Part shown: positions 37,827 through 47,734 of the stretch, piece after piece | How the letters are laid out: each line of letters begins with the position of its first letter | Position numbering within the stretch: the first letter of the stretch is position 1 | DNA from: Flavobacterium potami | GTDB lineage: Bacteria > Bacteroidota > Bacteroidia > Flavobacteriales > Flavobacteriaceae | Length of the DNA: 64,000 nucleotides | Direction: 5' to 3' | Assembly: GCF_020026915.1 (NCBI RefSeq) | Contig: NZ_JAINUY010000009.1 | Location: 62,001 to 126,000, forward strand | The notes under the pieces: generated by a model | The model's input: the letters and a program-made list of their open reading frames with translations, nothing else | Told to the model about the DNA's origin: nothing | The model's database searches: none | Position numbers and translations under genes: made by a program

Positions 37827-39788
37827 TTAAATTTCTTCTAGAACAGCAGCCCATCCGCCGTTTCGAGTCATTTTTACTTCGATAACAGCATTAGAATTTG
37901 CTTCAAAATTCTTTTTTCTATAATCCATTGCCTGATAATTGGCATTGATTCCGTCTTCGAATGAAGTTACTTTATACGATTTTCCAGACTTTAAAAAATT
38001 AAGATTCAATTTAAAAGTGCGTTCTTTTTCAGCATTGTTTGTTATACCACCAATAAACCATTTTGTGCCTTTTCTTTTGGCAACGATTGCATATTGTCCT
38101 GTTTTTGCTTCTAATGCAACGGTTTCATCCCAAGTTGTTGGAACCGAAGTAATAAACTCCGTACATTCTTTTTCTTTGTAATAAAGTGTTGGATTATCAG
38201 CAAGCATTTGCAAACCACTTTCAAAAACAACAAATAAAGCCATTTGATAGGCTCTGGTTCCAATACTTGCCGAATTTGGTCTTTCGGATCTGTACACTTC
38301 CGGCTGCATGCTGATCATGGCTCCAGGCGTATAATCCATTGGGCCTACGGCGTTTCGCATATACGGAAAATACAAACTGTTGTCTGGTTTGCAACCTCCC
38401 ATTTGCTCCATTCCTCTCACTCCTTCGTAAGAGATTAAGTTTGGATATTTGTATTCTAAACCAGAAGGTTTGAACGCACCGTGAAAATCTACAAATATTT
38501 GATTTTTAGCTGCTTCTTTGACTACTTTTTCATAATAATTGACCATAACCTGATCGCTTCGGTCCATAAAATCGATTTTTACTCCAGCGATTCCCCAGTC
38601 TTTGAAGGTTTTAAAAAGTTCCATGTTTTTATCGACTGTCAGCCAGGTCAGCCATAAAACGATTCCAACATTTTTTTCTTTTCCGTAGCGAATTAATTCA
38701 TGAACATCGACATCTGGATTTGGCGAATAGGGATCGGTTGTAGATTTCGCCCAGCCTTCATCCATAATAATGTATTTGATTCCGAATTTGGATGCGAAGT
38801 CAATGTAATATTTATAGGTGTTTAAATTATAACCCGAAACAAAATTGACGTCTGGTCCATAAGGTGTTGCGCCATTCCACCATTCCCAACTTGCTTGTCC
38901 AGGTTTGATCCAAGAAACATCTTTTAACTCGCTTTTTGGAGCTAATTTTAAGGTCATCGTATTTTCAATAAGCTGTTTGTCATTTTTGGTAATGACAAAA
39001 TAACGCCACGGAAAATTTCTCGTTCCTGAGGTTTTAGCAATGTAATCTGCTTCTTTTAAAATTTTAAGACTTCGATCGCCGTCAGGACCAAAATCTAAAG
39101 GTGTTTTCGGAAAAGTAGAAACTGCTCCATTTCCAGTTCCTTTTAAAAACATTCCCGGATAATCAGACAAATCCGATTCGCTGATTAATATTTTGTATGT
39201 TTTTTTAGAATCTACTAAAATGGGAAGTGTAGACATTTTAGCTGATGCGTTCCATTCACTAGAATTGATATGCGAATATTCTTCTTCGCTAGAAGTTTTA
39301 AAACTTCCTGTCTGTTGTAGATGAACGAGATAATCTGTTGGAAAATTCACTGCAAATTCTTCATTTAAAACCTCAATTTCGCCTTTTTTAGATGTAATAA
39401 ATCGATAAGCGATTCCTTCATCAAAAGCTCTGAATTCAACAGAATAATTTCCTTTAAAATTTAAAAGTAAATAATTATACGAATTAGGAACTGCTGAAAA
39501 TTTTAATGGAATTGCAGGTTTTAAAACCTCATTTACTTTTCCGGTTTTGCTGTTGGTTAGTTTTGGATTTATGCCTAAATTTTCATTTTTAAGAAATAAT
39601 CCCAAATGATTTTTAGTCGTTAATATTTCATTTCCTGCCGAAATAGAATAATAAATCTTATCTCCTAAATTGATCGAAACTTTTAGTTCTCCATTTGGCG
39701 AAGTCAATTCAAAATTTGTTTTTTGAGAATACGAATGACAAACTCCCAAAAACAAAAAAAGACACACAAATAGTTTTATTCTTTTCAT
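37827..39788 (-). CDS. GH97 alpha-glycosidase (retaining, alpha-galactosidase-like type)
   Basis: The product has 653 residues. A signal peptide ends near SYSQ. The N-terminal beta-sandwich (FELTSPNGELKVSINLGDKI) and the central barrel match GH97. The segment GVKIDFMDRSDQVMVNYYEK has Asp406 where retaining GH97 alpha-galactosidases carry their nucleophile; inverting SusB-like alpha-glucosidases use Glu bases elsewhere. SYEGVRGMEQ and the C-terminal WFIGGITNNAEKERTF are also typical. It lies downstream of a GH92 gene after a hairpin and 35 bp before GH78. Alpha-galactosyl branches are the favoured target; that call rests on recalled family features and is moderate in certainty. Confidence 0.88.
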   Translation of the reverse strand: MKRIKLFVCLFLFLGVCHSYSQKTNFELTSPNGELKVSINLGDKIYYSISAGNEILTTKNHLGLFLKNENLGINPKLTNSKTGKVNEVLKPAIPLKFSAVPNSYNYLLLNFKGNYSVEFRAFDEGIAYRFITSKKGEIEVLNEEFAVNFPTDYLVHLQQTGSFKTSSEEEYSHINSSEWNASAKMSTLPILVDSKKTYKILISESDLSDYPGMFLKGTGNGAVSTFPKTPLDFGPDGDRSLKILKEADYIAKTSGTRNFPWRYFVITKNDKQLIENTMTLKLAPKSELKDVSWIKPGQASWEWWNGATPYGPDVNFVSGYNLNTYKYYIDFASKFGIKYIIMDEGWAKSTTDPYSPNPDVDVHELIRYGKEKNVGIVLWLTWLTVDKNMELFKTFKDWGIAGVKIDFMDRSDQVMVNYYEKVVKEAAKNQIFVDFHGAFKPSGLEYKYPNLISYEGVRGMEQMGGCKPDNSLYFPYMRNAVGPMDYTPGAMISMQPEVYRSERPNSASIGTRAYQMALFVVFESGLQMLADNPTLYYKEKECTEFITSVPTTWDETVALEAKTGQYAIVAKRKGTKWFIGGITNNAEKERTFKLNLNFLKSGKSYKVTSFEDGINANYQAMDYRKKNFEANSNAVIEVKMTRNGGWAAVLEEI

Positions 39789-39805
39789 ATAAAATTGTTT
39801 TATAT

Positions 39806-39838
39806 AAACAACGTCCCACTAAAAATGAGACGTTGTTT
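39806..39838 (-). terminator. Intercistronic hairpin between GH92 and GH97
   Basis: A perfect 10-bp stem (AAACAACGTC with GACGTTGTTT) encloses a 13-nt loop. On the minus strand it is followed by ATATAAAACAATTTT, which has only short T runs. It is better seen as an attenuator or RNA-stabilising hairpin than a full terminator. Confidence 0.55.
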
Positions 39839-39847
39839 TGTTATATA

Positions 39848-42025
39848 TTACTTTGTTTCAACCTGTATTTCGCCACCATTTTTAAATAAATCGTGAGAAA
39901 TGAAATAGCTGTTGATTTTAGAACCATTTACTTTAATAGCTTCTAAGTTTCTTTTTCCATTCGGATTTTTCAAGGTTACTTTTTTGCCTTGCGGAGTTGT
40001 CCAAGAAACTTCTTTAAAAAGAGGAACTGTTACAATGTATTCAGGATCTGCCGGTGATAAAGGATACAATCCTAAAGCTCCAAAAACATACCAGGAAGAC
40101 ATTTCTCCCGCATCATCCATTCCACTCATCGCTAGTTTTTCAGGACCAATTCCGTACATCGTGTCTAAAATTTCATCAATCACTTTCTGCGATTTTTCAG
40201 GTTTGTTTATGAAATAATACGAAAACGGCGCTTCATGATCCGGTTGATTTCCGTGGCAATATTGTCCGATAAAACCAGAAATATTCCAAGCGATATATTT
40301 TGGATTCCAAGGTTTTGTGAAAAATTCATCTAGTTTAGCTTCAAACGGTTTTTCTCCTCCGTATAACTTCACTAATCCCGGCATATCGTGTGGTACAAAA
40401 AACGAAAGTTGCCATGCGTTTGCTTCTCTGTACATGTACTCATAATATGGAAACTCCGGATTAAAAGGCGTAATCCATTTTCCATCAGCCAATCTTCCAC
40501 GCATGAAAGTCGACTCCTTATCAAAAACATTGACGTAATTTTTAGAACGTTTTACCAAATCGTTGTAATGTTCGGTATCATTCAATTCTTTGGCTAATAA
40601 AGAAAGTGCATGATCGTCATAAGCATATTCTAATGTTTTAGTAACTGCGGCATTTGCAACCGTTTCTACAACAGGATTTTTTATATCTTGTTCGGGAACA
40701 TATCCTTTTGCGATATATTCAGCGATATGTGGTCTTGTTCCGCCTTCTTTGTAAGCATTGTTTAATAATAACTCGTAAGCTTTTTTAACATCATAATTTC
40801 GAATTCCTCTCATGTAAGATCCTGCAATAAAAGAGGCTGCGTGGTCTCCGTGAAAGAATGTCGGAATAAAACCTTTTATTTCTCCTTCGTTAATAATCGA
40901 ACTGATGACATCTGCCGTAACCTCTGGAGAAAAAATACTCAATAAAACCAATTTATTTCTGTAATCATCCCATAATGAAGGAAGTGTATAATAACGATAA
41001 TTCTCTTTACGGACTTTTCCTGCTTCGTCTGTAAATTGCCCGTTAACATCACTTCTTAAAGCCGGCCATAAAAATGATCTGTACAACATGCTGTAAAACA
41101 TTACGTTTTGCTGATCTGTTCCTCCTTTTACCTGAATTTTAGAAAGTAGTTTTTCCCATTCTGAACTTCCTTCTTCAAAAACTTTTGAGAGGGTTTTATC
41201 GCCAACTTCTGCTTTTAAATTTTCTGATGCATTTTCTACGCTTACAAATGACAATGCAATTTTTACAGTTACAGGTTTATTATCGCCATCTTTGATGTTT
41301 ATTAAAGTATAACCGCCACTTTTTGCCATATCTTTTGTGTTCAACTTTTCAATCGGGCTGCTAAGAGTTGCATAAAAGTATATTTTTTCTCCTCCTGTTC
41401 TCTGGAAACCGCTTACTGCATTTGCGCCTTCTTGCTTGATTTGCCAGTCGTCTACGTGATTGTTGGCTCTTCCTAAATCAAAAAGTACTTTTCTTCCTTT
41501 GTTGTTTTTGAAAGTATATTCGTGAATTCCGCAACGCAAAGTTGAAGTCAGTTTTACCTGAACATTATAATCTTTCAAATACACTTCATAATAAGCCGGA
41601 CTTGCTTTTTCCTGATCGTGACTGAAAGAGGATTTATACGGAAATGACGCACCTTCTGAAACTGGTAACAACGGAATATGGCATAAATTCCAATGTCCTT
41701 TATTGGTATGCGTGAAACCTAAAATTTCGGTATCTTCATATTCATAACCTGCTCCGGATCTGTATTTTGTCATTGGACTTAACTGAACCATCGCATTTGG
41801 AACAGAAGAACCCGGAAAAACCAAACCTGCCCAGACACGCATGTCTTTTGGAGGTGTGTAACCAATGATTTTGGTATCTAATAATGGTGCTGTTCCAATA
41901 AAGGGATTTACAAGCGCTGTATATTTTCCTTTTGCAAGGCCTCCTCCTGATTTTTGAGCAATAGTATTCAGGCTCGCCAAAGACAGTGTAAGTGTCGCGA
42001 GTATTATTTTCTTTCTTAATTTCAT
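39848..42025 (-). CDS. GH92 alpha-mannosidase (first of two)
   Basis: The product has 725 residues. A signal peptide ends near NTIAQ. GH92 hallmarks: VNPFIGTAP near the N-terminus, LPSLWDDYRNKLVLLSIFSP, HGDHAASFIAGSYMRG, the acid-bearing EANAWQLSFFVPHDMPG, GNQPDHEAPF and the C-terminal DDAGEMSSWYVFGALGLYPL. These are calcium-dependent inverting exo-alpha-mannosidases. The loop after GNQP reads DHEAP, unlike the second GH92 here, so the two probably differ in linkage preference. It lies 29 bp downstream of GH125 and likely trims mannan side chains in the periplasm. Confidence 0.94.
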   Translation of the reverse strand: MKLRKKIILATLTLSLASLNTIAQKSGGGLAKGKYTALVNPFIGTAPLLDTKIIGYTPPKDMRVWAGLVFPGSSVPNAMVQLSPMTKYRSGAGYEYEDTEILGFTHTNKGHWNLCHIPLLPVSEGASFPYKSSFSHDQEKASPAYYEVYLKDYNVQVKLTSTLRCGIHEYTFKNNKGRKVLFDLGRANNHVDDWQIKQEGANAVSGFQRTGGEKIYFYATLSSPIEKLNTKDMAKSGGYTLINIKDGDNKPVTVKIALSFVSVENASENLKAEVGDKTLSKVFEEGSSEWEKLLSKIQVKGGTDQQNVMFYSMLYRSFLWPALRSDVNGQFTDEAGKVRKENYRYYTLPSLWDDYRNKLVLLSIFSPEVTADVISSIINEGEIKGFIPTFFHGDHAASFIAGSYMRGIRNYDVKKAYELLLNNAYKEGGTRPHIAEYIAKGYVPEQDIKNPVVETVANAAVTKTLEYAYDDHALSLLAKELNDTEHYNDLVKRSKNYVNVFDKESTFMRGRLADGKWITPFNPEFPYYEYMYREANAWQLSFFVPHDMPGLVKLYGGEKPFEAKLDEFFTKPWNPKYIAWNISGFIGQYCHGNQPDHEAPFSYYFINKPEKSQKVIDEILDTMYGIGPEKLAMSGMDDAGEMSSWYVFGALGLYPLSPADPEYIVTVPLFKEVSWTTPQGKKVTLKNPNGKRNLEAIKVNGSKINSYFISHDLFKNGGEIQVETK

Positions 42026-42054
42026 AATTCTAAAAAATTAAAATCGGTTACAAG

Positions 42055-43488
42055 TTATAACTCAAGCAATTTGGGATTGGTTTTGTAAGTGTCCCATAAA
42101 AGCTCGCCAAATAATGTATTCGTCCAGGCAAACCACGATCTGGTGAAATTTTTCGCATCGTCTTTGTGGAAAGATTCGTGCATAAATCCAGTTTTTCCGT
42201 GAGATGCTTTAAGCATTCTGATACAATTTTTAATTTCGTTAGCGTCAGATGTAGTGTAGGCTCTCATTACCAATGACATTGGCCAGATCATGTCCATACC
42301 AACGTGAGGTCCGCCAATTCCTTCAGCCACTTTTCCTTTAAAGAAAAACGGATTATCTTCTGAAAGCACAAATCTTCTCGTATTTTGATAAATTGGGTCT
42401 TTCACGTCGATTGCGTCCAAATACGGCAAACTCAATAAACTTGGAACGTTAGAATCGTCCATCATTAAGTGACCTCCAAATCCGTCTACTTCAAAGGCGT
42501 AAATATCTCCGTGTTTTGGATGTTTTACAATGGCATGTTCTTTAATTGCTTTTGAAACTTCATCAGCTAAAGCTCTCAATTCTTTTGCAGTTGCAGTATC
42601 TTTTTTAATAGCTTCCATCATTTCTGCAGCCTGATTCATACTCGCCACAATGAAGAAATTTGAAGGAATCAAGAAAGAAAAAACAGTAGCATCGTCACTT
42701 GGTCTGAAAGCAGAACATACCAATCCAACTGGTTTTACAGGATATCCATAACCTTTTAAAGGTCTTGTATCAGTTGCAAATTGTGTTGTTCTTTGGAAAG
42801 TATAAGGATTTTTTCCATCTTTTTGCTGTTGATCTCTGAAAGTCTTTAGAGTCGTTTTAATCGCTTTTACCCAATTTTCATCGAATGGAGAAACGTCTTT
42901 GGTGTTTTTCCAATAATTATAAGCCAAACGAATTGGATAACAAAGTGAATCAATTTCGTATTTTCTTTCGTGAACACCCGGTTTCATATCGGTATGATCG
43001 GTTGTCCATTCGCCTTTTTTGTTTGGATCATTGTAAAATGCATTCGCATACGGATCTTTCAGAATATATTCAGTCTGTCTGTTGATTACTCCGGCAATCA
43101 GGTTTTTCAATTTTTCATCTTTTCCTGCAAACGCCATATAAGGCCAAACCTGCGCAGAACTATCTCTTAACCACATCGCGTCAATATCTCCTGTAATTAC
43201 ATAAGTATCAGGACGTCCATTCTTTTGTGAATACGTGACAGTCGTATCAAGCGTATTTGGGAAACAGTTATTGAACAACCATCCTAACTCTTTATCCTTT
43301 ACATTTTTTTGAAATTCAGCAATTGTTTTTTCAATAAACTCACTTTCAAAATTTCTTTTGTTTTTAGGAACTCTCACAATTGGAAAATCTGCAATTGTAT
43401 CTTTTGTGCTGGCAATTATTTCCATAGGATTGATAAGCGCCAGACTGCCAAATAATGCAGTGTTTTGGATAAATTTTCTTCTTTGCAT
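42055..43488 (-). CDS. GH125 exo-alpha-1,6-mannosidase
   Basis: The product has 477 residues. The N-terminus MQRRKFIQNTALFGSLALI resembles a twin-arginine signal. The GH125 alpha/alpha-barrel is marked by FPNTLDTTVTY, ITGDIDAMWLRDSSAQVWPYM, VCSAFRPSDDATVFSFLIPS, DDSNVPSLLSLPYL and HESFHKDDAKNFTRSWFAW. Family members are inverting exo-acting alpha-1,6-mannosidases. The gene sits between two GH92 genes in the operon. It would finish the mannan backbone after the GH92 enzymes remove branches and GH76 cuts the chain. Confidence 0.94.
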   Translation of the reverse strand: MQRRKFIQNTALFGSLALINPMEIIASTKDTIADFPIVRVPKNKRNFESEFIEKTIAEFQKNVKDKELGWLFNNCFPNTLDTTVTYSQKNGRPDTYVITGDIDAMWLRDSSAQVWPYMAFAGKDEKLKNLIAGVINRQTEYILKDPYANAFYNDPNKKGEWTTDHTDMKPGVHERKYEIDSLCYPIRLAYNYWKNTKDVSPFDENWVKAIKTTLKTFRDQQQKDGKNPYTFQRTTQFATDTRPLKGYGYPVKPVGLVCSAFRPSDDATVFSFLIPSNFFIVASMNQAAEMMEAIKKDTATAKELRALADEVSKAIKEHAIVKHPKHGDIYAFEVDGFGGHLMMDDSNVPSLLSLPYLDAIDVKDPIYQNTRRFVLSEDNPFFFKGKVAEGIGGPHVGMDMIWPMSLVMRAYTTSDANEIKNCIRMLKASHGKTGFMHESFHKDDAKNFTRSWFAWTNTLFGELLWDTYKTNPKLLEL

Positions 43489-43527
43489 AATGCTATATTT
43501 TAAAAATTCTGAAGGATGAACCTTCTA

Positions 43528-45822
43528 TTATTCGTTTGATAAAGAGTAAGGAACATCTTCTTTATTGATTCCTCTTTTGTTGTTTGGTGTTGCTGACATA
43601 TCAAAATCCAAAGTCGCGCCTTTCATTAATTCAGAATGGCTTAGCCAGTTTTTGGTATGTGATTTTCCATTCATTTTCATCTCCTTGATGTATCGATTCT
43701 GATCGCTATTTGCTGAAGCATTAATCGTAATCGACTTTCCATTTTCAAGCTGAATCGTTACTTTTTTGAATAATGGTGCGCCAATCACATATTGATCAGA
43801 AGCTGGAGTTACGGGGTAAAATCCTAAAGAAGAAAAAACGTACCAAGCAGAAGTTTGTCCGTTATCTTCGTCTCCACAGTAACCGTCTGGCGTGGCGTGA
43901 TACATTCTGTTCATGGTTTCTCTTACCCAATATTGCGCTTTCCACGGTTCGCCTCCATAATTATACAAATAAATCATGTGTTGAATAGGCTGATTTCCAT
44001 GCGCATATTGTCCCATATTGGCAATCTGCATTTCTCTCATTTCGTGAATTACACCACCAGTAAAATCCTTTGTTGCAAAAACAGGTGGAGCAGAAAAAAC
44101 TTTATCCAATTGAGAAACAAAGACTTCTTTTCCTCCCATTAAATTTACCAAACCTTGTACATCGTGAAAAACAGACCATGAATAATGCCAGCTGTTTCCT
44201 TCTGTAAATCCGTTAAACCATTGAAAAGGATCAAACGGCTCCATAAATTTTCCGTCTTTATTTTTTGGACGCATCAAATTATATTTCGGATCGAAAAGGT
44301 TTTTATAATTTAAACTCCTCTTTTTATACAAATCAATTTCTGATTGTGGTTTCTTTAAAGCTTTCGCTAATTGATAAATGGCAAAATCGTCGTATGCATA
44401 TTCCAATGTTCTGGCAGCACTTTCGTTAACTTCATCATTTGGAACATATCCTAAAGCATTATAAGAATCAGCTGCCGCACGCCCGACTGCTTTCATCGGA
44501 CCCGCATTATTTGCGCCGTGAATCAAAGCTTTGTATAAATTCTCGATATCGTAGCTTTTTACTTTTCCGCTTTTCAAATAGGCTTCAGACACGATTGAAG
44601 CAGAATTATTTCCGACCATAATATCACGCAATCCCGGACTTGACCATTCCGGAAGCCAGCCGCTTTCGTTAAATGCATTTGATAAACCTTCCTGCATTTG
44701 TGTATTCAATTCCGGATACATTAAATTTAAGAATGGATAAAGCGCTCTAAAGGTGTCCCAAAATCCGGTATCGGCAAACATATAACCCGGCAAAACTTTT
44801 CCGTTGTACGGACTGTAATGCACTACTTTATTGCTTTTGTCGTACTCATAAAATTTTCTTGGAAAAAGAAGCGATCTATACAATGAAGAATAAAAGGTTC
44901 CGAATTGATCAGAAGTTCCTCCATCTACTTTAATTCTGGATAATTCTTTGTTCCAAACCCCTTTTCCTTTTTCTTTAAGCTGATCAAAATTATTCGAGCC
45001 TATTTCTTTTAGGTTTAATTCAGCTTGCTCGTAACTGATGAAAGACGAAGCAACCTGAGCATTTACCTTTTCTCCGGCTTTTGTTTTAAAACCAATTACC
45101 GCTCCCGCGTGGTCTGCTTTCATTTCTAAAGCACTTCCTAAAACATCTCCGCTGAAAGTTGAATTCAGTTGAAAATCTTTATCAAAAATGATCACAAAAT
45201 AGTTTTTAAAATTTTCAGGAACACCACCGCTGTTTTTAGTGGTGTAACCGATAATTTTTCTTTCAGAAGGAATAATTTTTACATACGAACCTTTATCAAA
45301 TGCATCGATTACGATATACGCTTTGTCTGTTTCCGGAAAAGTAAATCGAAATCTTGCTGCCCTTTCTGTCGGCGTAATTTCTGTTGTAACATTATGATCT
45401 GCCAGATAAACGCTGTAATAATAAGGTGTAACGGTTTCTGCTTTATGCGAAAACCAGCTTTGTCTTTCTTCTTCTTTAAATTTCAAATCACCTGTCACCG
45501 GCATTATAGAAAACTGACCGTAATCGTTCATCCACGGAGATGGTTGATGCGTTTGTTTGAAACCTCTTATTCGGTTTGATTTGTAGGTATAAGCCCATCC
45601 ATCGCCCATTTTTCCTGTTTGCGGTGTCCAGAAATTCATTCCCCACGGCATTGCGATTGCAGGGTACGTATTTCCATTTGAAATTCCGTAATCTGAATCT
45701 GTTCCAATTAATGGATTCACCCAATCAATAGGCTGCTGAGGCGTTATAACCTGCAAATTTTGTGCACTTACAAAAGTGAAAGTGAAAAGTGCGAAGACGA
45801 TGGAGTTTTTAATTTTTTTCAC
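43528..45822 (-). CDS. GH92 alpha-mannosidase (second of two)
   Basis: The product has 764 residues. A signal peptide ends near FVSAQ. Motifs include DWVNPLIGTDSDYG, FADTGFWDTFRALYPFLNLMYP, the acid-region EGNSWHYSWSVFHDVQGL, GNQPIQHMIYLYNYGG and CGDEDNGQTSAWYVFSSLGF. It begins only 3 bp after the GH2 stop, so the two genes are tightly coupled. Compared with its paralogue it has IQHMI after GNQP and a typical DEDNGQ base loop, close to the commonest GH92 pattern. Linkage (alpha-1,2 or alpha-1,3) cannot be fixed from sequence alone. Confidence 0.95.
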   Translation of the reverse strand: MKKIKNSIVFALFTFTFVSAQNLQVITPQQPIDWVNPLIGTDSDYGISNGNTYPAIAMPWGMNFWTPQTGKMGDGWAYTYKSNRIRGFKQTHQPSPWMNDYGQFSIMPVTGDLKFKEEERQSWFSHKAETVTPYYYSVYLADHNVTTEITPTERAARFRFTFPETDKAYIVIDAFDKGSYVKIIPSERKIIGYTTKNSGGVPENFKNYFVIIFDKDFQLNSTFSGDVLGSALEMKADHAGAVIGFKTKAGEKVNAQVASSFISYEQAELNLKEIGSNNFDQLKEKGKGVWNKELSRIKVDGGTSDQFGTFYSSLYRSLLFPRKFYEYDKSNKVVHYSPYNGKVLPGYMFADTGFWDTFRALYPFLNLMYPELNTQMQEGLSNAFNESGWLPEWSSPGLRDIMVGNNSASIVSEAYLKSGKVKSYDIENLYKALIHGANNAGPMKAVGRAAADSYNALGYVPNDEVNESAARTLEYAYDDFAIYQLAKALKKPQSEIDLYKKRSLNYKNLFDPKYNLMRPKNKDGKFMEPFDPFQWFNGFTEGNSWHYSWSVFHDVQGLVNLMGGKEVFVSQLDKVFSAPPVFATKDFTGGVIHEMREMQIANMGQYAHGNQPIQHMIYLYNYGGEPWKAQYWVRETMNRMYHATPDGYCGDEDNGQTSAWYVFSSLGFYPVTPASDQYVIGAPLFKKVTIQLENGKSITINASANSDQNRYIKEMKMNGKSHTKNWLSHSELMKGATLDFDMSATPNNKRGINKEDVPYSLSNE

Positions 45823-45825
45823 AAC

Positions 45826-47634
45826 TTAATTATTAATGGAATTAATTACTTCTTTGTTGATTTTATTTACTTCAGAAAAATTCATTTTATCCACTTTACG
45901 ATCATACGTCATAAAACCATTTACTTCACCTTCTACATCTGTTGTCTGCGTATATACCGCTGCAGAAAAACCTACTTTGGCCTGTTTTATCAACTGATCT
46001 GCATATTCTCTATATTTTGCGGTTGTTTCATCTGTATTTTTAAACTGCGTATAACCCCAGTTTTTATCTGTCTGCCAAAGATGTCCTGTAACCGGAAGTC
46101 CGATTCCTCCATATTCTCCTAAAACAGTGATTCTTCTCGCATCATACAATTTCAATTCTGGTCCAGGATAATGGTGAATGTCCAACATATCTCCCGTTTG
46201 AAAATGATTTCCTCCGCTTGACGAATTAACCAATCTACTTGGATCATGATTTTTAGTCCATTCTGTAATTTCAACCGTTTTAAATTGTCCCCAAGCTTCG
46301 TTGAACGGAACCCAAACCACAATACTTGGATAAGAATACAAATGATCCATAATTTCTCTCCATTCTTTTTTGTAGGTTTCCTCAGATTGCGCTGTTCTTT
46401 TTAATTCTGTCCCTTCAAAATATTGGTGCATTTGCCAAATCGGACCAGCATCTCCGCTTGGCATATCCTGCCAAACCAAAATTCCCATTTTATCACAATG
46501 CGTGTACCATCTTGCTGGTTCTACTTTTACGTGTTTACGAATCATGTTAAAACCTAATTCTTTGGTTCTAACCAAATCGTATTTTAAAGCTTCGTCAGTT
46601 GGTGCAGTATACAATCCGTCAGGCCACCAACCTTGATCTAAAGGACCAAATTGAAAACAATCTTTGTTGTTTAATTGAATTCTAACAATGCCATTATGAT
46701 CTCTTTTTGAAGAAATTTTACGCATAGCAAAATAACTTTTTACTTCATCAGCTACTTTTCCTCCACTAATCAATTTTACTTTAATATCGTACAAAAATGG
46801 TGTATCTGGCGACCACAATTTCGGATTATTTAAAACAATATCTAACGATTGTCCCGCAACCGCTTTCTCAGATGCAATTGTATTTGTACCGTCTAAAACC
46901 GTAATTTCAACAAGATCTCCTGTTGTACTTCCTTCCATTTCAGGCTTGATATTGATGGTATTACGATCAATATCCGGTGTAGTACGCAAATTAGTAAAAT
47001 GTTTTCTATTTACCGGCTCCAACCAAACGGTTTGCCAAATTCCGGTTACAGGAGTGTACCAAATGCTTTCTGGATTTTTAACCTGTTTTCCTCTTGGCTG
47101 TGTTCCATCATTTGTCGGATCCCAAACTTTAACCACTAATTTTTGTGATTTTCCGTTTAAATAAGGCGTAATATTAAAACTAAAAGGAACGTAGCCTCCT
47201 GTGTGAGTTCCTATTTTAATATCATTAATATACACTTCTGTTTTCCAATCTACTGCACCAAAATGCAATAAGATATCTTTATTTTTCCATGAATTGTCAA
47301 CGGTAAAAGTGGTTTCGTACCAAAGTTCTTTCTCTGAACCAACTGTTTTCATTACACCCGAAAGGCTTGATTCTACAGCAAAAGGAACGAGTATTTTTCC
47401 ATCATATTCTTTTGGCGCAGTTTGTCCTGCTGGTTGTATTGCATAGTTCCATAAACCGTTAAGATTTTTCCATTGGCTTCTTTCCATTATTGGTCTTGGA
47501 TATTCTGGAAGCGTATTTTTGGGATCTACTTGTTCTGCCCATTTTGTTTTTATCTTGTCTCCCTGCGGTTTCCATTGTGCAATACAATTTAAGCCGATAA
47601 AGAGAAAAAGTATTATGCTGATTTTATTCTTCAT
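45826..47634 (-). CDS. GH2-family beta-glycosidase
   Basis: The product has 602 residues, short for GH2. A signal peptide ends near NCIAQ20. The sugar-binding jelly roll (about 45-205; LWYETTFTVD, VYINDIKIGTHTGGYVPF), an immunoglobulin-like domain (about 210-305) and the TIM barrel (about 310-600) are present. The expected catalytic residues are Glu446 in WVPFNEAWGQ (acid/base) and Glu507 in TVLGEYGG (nucleophile). The C-terminal small domains of long beta-galactosidases are missing. It lies 3 bp upstream of a GH92 gene. Beta-mannosidase, beta-galactosidase or beta-glucuronidase activity are all possible. Confidence 0.9.
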   Translation of the reverse strand: MKNKISIILFLFIGLNCIAQWKPQGDKIKTKWAEQVDPKNTLPEYPRPIMERSQWKNLNGLWNYAIQPAGQTAPKEYDGKILVPFAVESSLSGVMKTVGSEKELWYETTFTVDNSWKNKDILLHFGAVDWKTEVYINDIKIGTHTGGYVPFSFNITPYLNGKSQKLVVKVWDPTNDGTQPRGKQVKNPESIWYTPVTGIWQTVWLEPVNRKHFTNLRTTPDIDRNTINIKPEMEGSTTGDLVEITVLDGTNTIASEKAVAGQSLDIVLNNPKLWSPDTPFLYDIKVKLISGGKVADEVKSYFAMRKISSKRDHNGIVRIQLNNKDCFQFGPLDQGWWPDGLYTAPTDEALKYDLVRTKELGFNMIRKHVKVEPARWYTHCDKMGILVWQDMPSGDAGPIWQMHQYFEGTELKRTAQSEETYKKEWREIMDHLYSYPSIVVWVPFNEAWGQFKTVEITEWTKNHDPSRLVNSSSGGNHFQTGDMLDIHHYPGPELKLYDARRITVLGEYGGIGLPVTGHLWQTDKNWGYTQFKNTDETTAKYREYADQLIKQAKVGFSAAVYTQTTDVEGEVNGFMTYDRKVDKMNFSEVNKINKEVINSINN

Positions 47635-47670
47635 TATGATATTTCTTGAGGTTCAATAGAATACTATAAA

Positions 47671-47698
47671 ACCTGAAGGCTTTTTATAACCTTCAGGT
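47671..47698 (-). terminator. Intercistronic hairpin between GH76 and GH2
   Basis: A perfect 9-bp stem (ACCTGAAGG with CCTTCAGGT) encloses a 10-nt loop. On the minus strand only TTTTATAG follows, so it is a weak terminator or processing hairpin in the 100-bp gap. Confidence 0.5.
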
Positions 47699-47734
47699 GT
47701 TACAAAAATTACTAACAAATACTACTTAAACTAA

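Noticed and set aside
43496..43527. GAAGG-N5-CCTTC between GH125 and GH92 considered as a terminator
   Set aside because: The stem is only 5 bp and has no T tract.
45169..45579. 136-codon open frame on the plus strand inside the second GH92 gene
   Set aside because: It is antisense to a well-supported GH92 coding frame, is rich in Cys, Phe and Arg as expected of a reverse-frame artefact, and has no recognisable domain.
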